DNA of 44,459 nt. It comes from an uncultured Collinsella sp. Lineage in GTDB: Bacteria; Actinomycetota; Coriobacteriia; Coriobacteriales; Coriobacteriaceae. The stretch lies in NCBI GenBank assembly GCA_902494815.1, contig CABUVB010000002.1:1-44459 (forward strand). The letters run 5' to 3'. The translations under genes and the position numbers were made by a program. Position 1 is the first letter of the stretch; each line of letters starts with the position of its first letter. The notes beneath the pieces were generated by a model, which ran no database searches, was not told the origin of the DNA, and worked only from the letters and a program-made list of their open reading frames with translations. This document shows positions 41,967 to 44,459 of the stretch, one piece after another.

Positions 41967-43563
41967 GAAGACGGTTCACGAGTTGTTTCGGTGTAAAGGG
42001 TCACGGCTTTTCGTGATTCTCATGCTGGTGAATTTTGCTCTCTCGTGCGTCATGCCCGCCTTAAACGGTGGGTTTGTAGACTTTCTCGTGACGAATAGGG
42101 ATCCATCTCGCGTCGTGTGGTTTGCGGCCTTTGTTGCGGGCATAGGGATATCGGCCTCCTTCATGTCGTATGCGATGGGTGTGAACGTATCGCGCGTCAT
42201 CTTGGAGATGACGACGAGACTGATGGGGACCACGTGTGAGTCGTTTGAACGGGGGCCCCTGGAAAAGGGGGAGCAGGCGGATCCATCCTATACAACGCAG
42301 AGGGTGTATGCGGATTCGAATGCGGTGTCATCGTTTGTCGTGAACAACTTCCTGACGATCGGGCTTAACATCGTTCTGGTTGTGTTGATATGCATCATCC
42401 TGTTTTCGATTAATCCGGTGTTCCTGGTGTTAAGTGCATGTTCGCTTGTTGCGTACTTCATTTTATTCAGGGCGTTGAAAAAGCCGTTGTACAACAGTTC
42501 GCTTGCGAACAAGGAGGGTTTGAGTAAGCTTTTCGCGTCCGTGAGCGGCGAGCTGTCGCAGTTGTTTGACATTAAGTGCGATGGCGCATATAACCAGAGC
42601 GCTCGGACGCTCAAAGGGGTATTCGAGGGGTACTACCCGATTTACATGAAAGCAAGTAGGGTCTCGAATCTGGCCACATCAAGCGACGGCCTGATCTCGT
42701 CTGTGTTTCGGGGGGCACTGCTCGTGATCTCCGGGATGGAAATATTGAGCGGAAGAATGAGCTTAGGCGAGTTCACAATGGTGAACTCGTATTACTCGAT
42801 GGCGTTCGGATGCTTCAAGTATTTTTTGAATTATTTCAAATCGTATCAGGACGCAAGGGCCTCGTTCGACCGATTGGGGGCTCTGACGGAGGACGCCGAG
42901 GACCGCGGCACCCTCACGGTTGGGCACGTGGAGAGCATATCGTTGTCCAACATCGCGTACCGATACGCGGGAAAGCCCTACTTATACCGCGACCTCTCCG
43001 TGGAGGTGGAGGAAGGAAAAACCTATGCCATTACCGGGCCGAACGGATGCGGAAAAAGCACGTTTCTGAAGGTGCTCCTTGGACTATATTCTGCTGGGGG
43101 ACATCGGGCTTTGGGGTCGGTGCCATATGAAGAGCTCGATATGGAGACGATCCGACGGGACCTGTTTGCGGTGTGCCCGCAAAAGCTCTTTATTCCGAAC
43201 GAAACGGTGGAGAATTACCTTGAGAGGACGTCGATTCGGGGATCGAGCGAAAACCTCCGAGAGCTTGTGCCGAGTTTCTATCGAACCGTCGAATCGTTAA
43301 AAGGCAAGAATTGTAGAGACCTTTCTGGTGGAGAGTATCGAAAGCTAAGGATATTCGCAGCACTTCGCAGGCAGCCGGAAGTGCTTGTGTTCGATGAACC
43401 AACGAACGATTTAGATGAAGAAAGCCGTCGGGAGTTCACGGAGTATATTCATCGAAATCCCTTCGATCAGCTAATTCTTGTTGTAAGCCATGATCAGGAT
43501 TTGATTTCAGCATGCGATAGGAAGCTGGATTTGGATTTCGATCCGAAAAATGGGCAATGCTGA
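41959..43563 (+). CDS. ABC exporter, membrane domain fused to ATPase (cluster 2)
   Basis: 534 residues from ATG 41959 with GGGAG 5 bases upstream. Six membrane helices in residues 1-300, a type I exporter fold, then an ATPase with Walker A GPNGCGKST (360-368), Q-loop CPQKLF, signature LSGGE (455-459), Walker B VLVFDEP (475-481) and H-loop His511. No N-terminal C39 peptidase domain, so leader cleavage needs another protease. Likely exports the processed peptide. A second, broken ABC gene follows, which would have been its heterodimer partner. Confidence 0.88.
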   Translation: MFKKTVHELFRCKGSRLFVILMLVNFALSCVMPALNGGFVDFLVTNRDPSRVVWFAAFVAGIGISASFMSYAMGVNVSRVILEMTTRLMGTTCESFERGPLEKGEQADPSYTTQRVYADSNAVSSFVVNNFLTIGLNIVLVVLICIILFSINPVFLVLSACSLVAYFILFRALKKPLYNSSLANKEGLSKLFASVSGELSQLFDIKCDGAYNQSARTLKGVFEGYYPIYMKASRVSNLATSSDGLISSVFRGALLVISGMEILSGRMSLGEFTMVNSYYSMAFGCFKYFLNYFKSYQDARASFDRLGALTEDAEDRGTLTVGHVESISLSNIAYRYAGKPYLYRDLSVEVEEGKTYAITGPNGCGKSTFLKVLLGLYSAGGHRALGSVPYEELDMETIRRDLFAVCPQKLFIPNETVENYLERTSIRGSSENLRELVPSFYRTVESLKGKNCRDLSGGEYRKLRIFAALRRQPEVLVFDEPTNDLDEESRREFTEYIHRNPFDQLILVVSHDQDLISACDRKLDLDFDPKNGQC

Positions 43564-43649
43564 TGGGAAACGCTTAGAGTTCGGGCTTGCGCGTCATGGA
43601 GTAATCTTTCCTCTTATCGAAAATCGTTACAATATAAGAAAAACAGTAA

Positions 43650-44249
43650 GCAAGAAGAAATGGCTCGGGGAAGAGCTCGCTGCTGTCAGTGATATTGGGT
43701 CTATATCCAGATAACACGGAAGGGGCCGTCCTCTACAACGGGGTATCACAGCGTCGCATCGACCGATACGCATTGCGGCGGTGCCGAGTTGGCATTACGG
43801 AGCAAGAGCCCCCTATTGTTGGGGGGACGATCCTCGATAATCTTACGCTGCTTTCTGATGATTTCGAGGCCGACAAACTGAATCGGATGCTTGCCATATT
43901 GGGGTTAGACAAAATGATTGCCGCTGCGGAGAACGGGGCGGCAGCGATGCTTGGCAGCAAGAAAGGAGGGGTGTCCGGCGGGGAGAAGCAGAACATCGCA
44001 ATTGTGCGGCAGATGTTGAAATCGCCGGACGTCATGTTGTTTCTTGAGTCAACTTCAGCGCTTGATGCGAAGAGCCGGAGCGCGCTAATTAAATTGCTTC
44101 ATGAGGTTAAGAGAGACCATATTGTAATTGTTGTCACTCATGACGAAGAGATGCTTGCGGCTTGCGACGAGGTCATTCCGATGCCCGGATGCTTATCGGG
44201 ACGTGGCGTTGAAGGCCCAGAAGATCGAAATGGCGTGGGTGTTGGGTAA
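43650..44249 (+). pseudogene. truncated second ABC transporter ATPase
   Basis: In-frame reading from 43650 gives NGSGKSSLLSVILGLYP (Walker A), a Q-loop-like ITEQEPPI, signature VSGGEKQ, and ESTSALD with H-loop VVTHDEE. The TAA at 43647 cuts the frame directly before Walker A, and no membrane domain precedes it. In Walker B the Asp is replaced by Leu (VMLFLEST instead of the usual LFDEST). The 86 bases between the previous stop and this point hold no transmembrane coding. The truncation marks a decayed gene, once probably partner of the exporter upstream. Confidence 0.75.
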
Positions 44250-44327
44250 GTCCCTACGCGTACGACGTTGGGTTTCTGATCTTCATCGTCCTGCAAAGAA
44301 GGCTTTGTAACACGTTTCCCCTGGGAG

Positions 44328-44363
44328 GCCCCTTTTGTCCGTAGTGGCAAAGAGGGGCTTTTT
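44328..44363 (+). terminator. intrinsic terminator at the right end of the island
   Basis: GCCCCTTTTG (44328-44337) pairs with CAAAGAGGGGC (44348-44358) with a bulge, followed by TTTTT. Ends transcription of the ABC genes before the next ORF. Confidence 0.8.
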
Positions 44364-44393
44364 CGTTTCCCTCTTGCGGCGGAGGGGGACACC

Positions 44394-44459
44394 ATGCGCC
44401 TATACAGGACGACCTGCGCGCTTTCGTCGGATGACGGGCTATGTGTCGAGATGGGGGTC
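44394..44459 (+). CDS. start of an unidentified gene (cut by window edge)
   Basis: ATG 44394 after GGAGGGGGACACC opens 22 codons (MRLYRTTCALSSDDGLCVEM...) to the window end. GC-rich like the core genome. Too short to identify; the ribosome-binding site supports a real start. Confidence 0.5.
   Translation, partial: MRLYRTTCALSSDDGLCVEMGV

Overview
The window looks like a chromosomal segment of a high-GC actinobacterium of the class Coriobacteriia, most likely Collinsella or a close relative. I infer this from protein character, frequent TTG/GTG starts with strong Shine-Dalgarno sites, and gene neighbourhoods (mre/rod island, TIGR03960/TIGR03936 pair upstream of rplU-rpmA-obgE, rpsP-khpA-rimM-trmD-lepB). 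The taxonomic call comes from recognition, not from a search.

Positions 1-30227 are core genome. A minus-strand aromatic amino acid operon (DAHP synthase, prephenate dehydrogenase, start of aroB) is preceded by a possible attenuator with a short leader ORF. Then come tRNA-Arg(CCG), a P-type ATPase, a zinc-ribbon membrane protein, a cyclophilin, a TPR membrane protein, and the elongasome cluster mreB-mreC-mreD-PBP2-rodA. These are followed by a DUF697-like membrane protein, a TIGR03960 radical SAM protein with its TIGR03936 partner, rplU-rpmA, obgE-nadD-yqeK-rsfS, convergent dinB, rpsP-khpA-rimM-trmD-lepB, glyQ-glyS and a pyruvate phosphate dikinase regulator.

Positions 30228-44310 are an accessory island with visibly lower GC in its gene clusters, interrupted by mobile DNA. 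Cluster 1 (minus strand, 30451-33780) encodes a 241-residue protein with an internal Asn-Ala-repeat segment, a radical SAM protein with C-terminal Cys motifs, and a class I methyltransferase with an NPP motif. A truncated ABC transporter start lies downstream and an SdpI-like membrane protein lies divergently upstream. Cluster 2 (39197-43563) encodes a 60-residue Val/Ala-rich peptide with a YxxP leader, a radical SAM protein whose C-terminal half has no cysteines, a PqqD-like (RRE) protein with a GNAT-like C-terminus, a small membrane protein and an ABC exporter, followed by a broken second ABC gene. I interpret both as RiPP (ribosomally made, post-translationally modified peptide) systems; neither matches a named class I can assign with confidence.

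Between the clusters lies a nested insertion. An IS256-family element (36266-37749) sits inside an IS110-family transposase gene with an 8-bp target duplication, and removing it in silico restores a 390-codon open frame. The island therefore shows two candidate peptide-modification systems plus traces of decay (two ABC remnants, an IS scar). A new gene starts at the right edge after a terminator.
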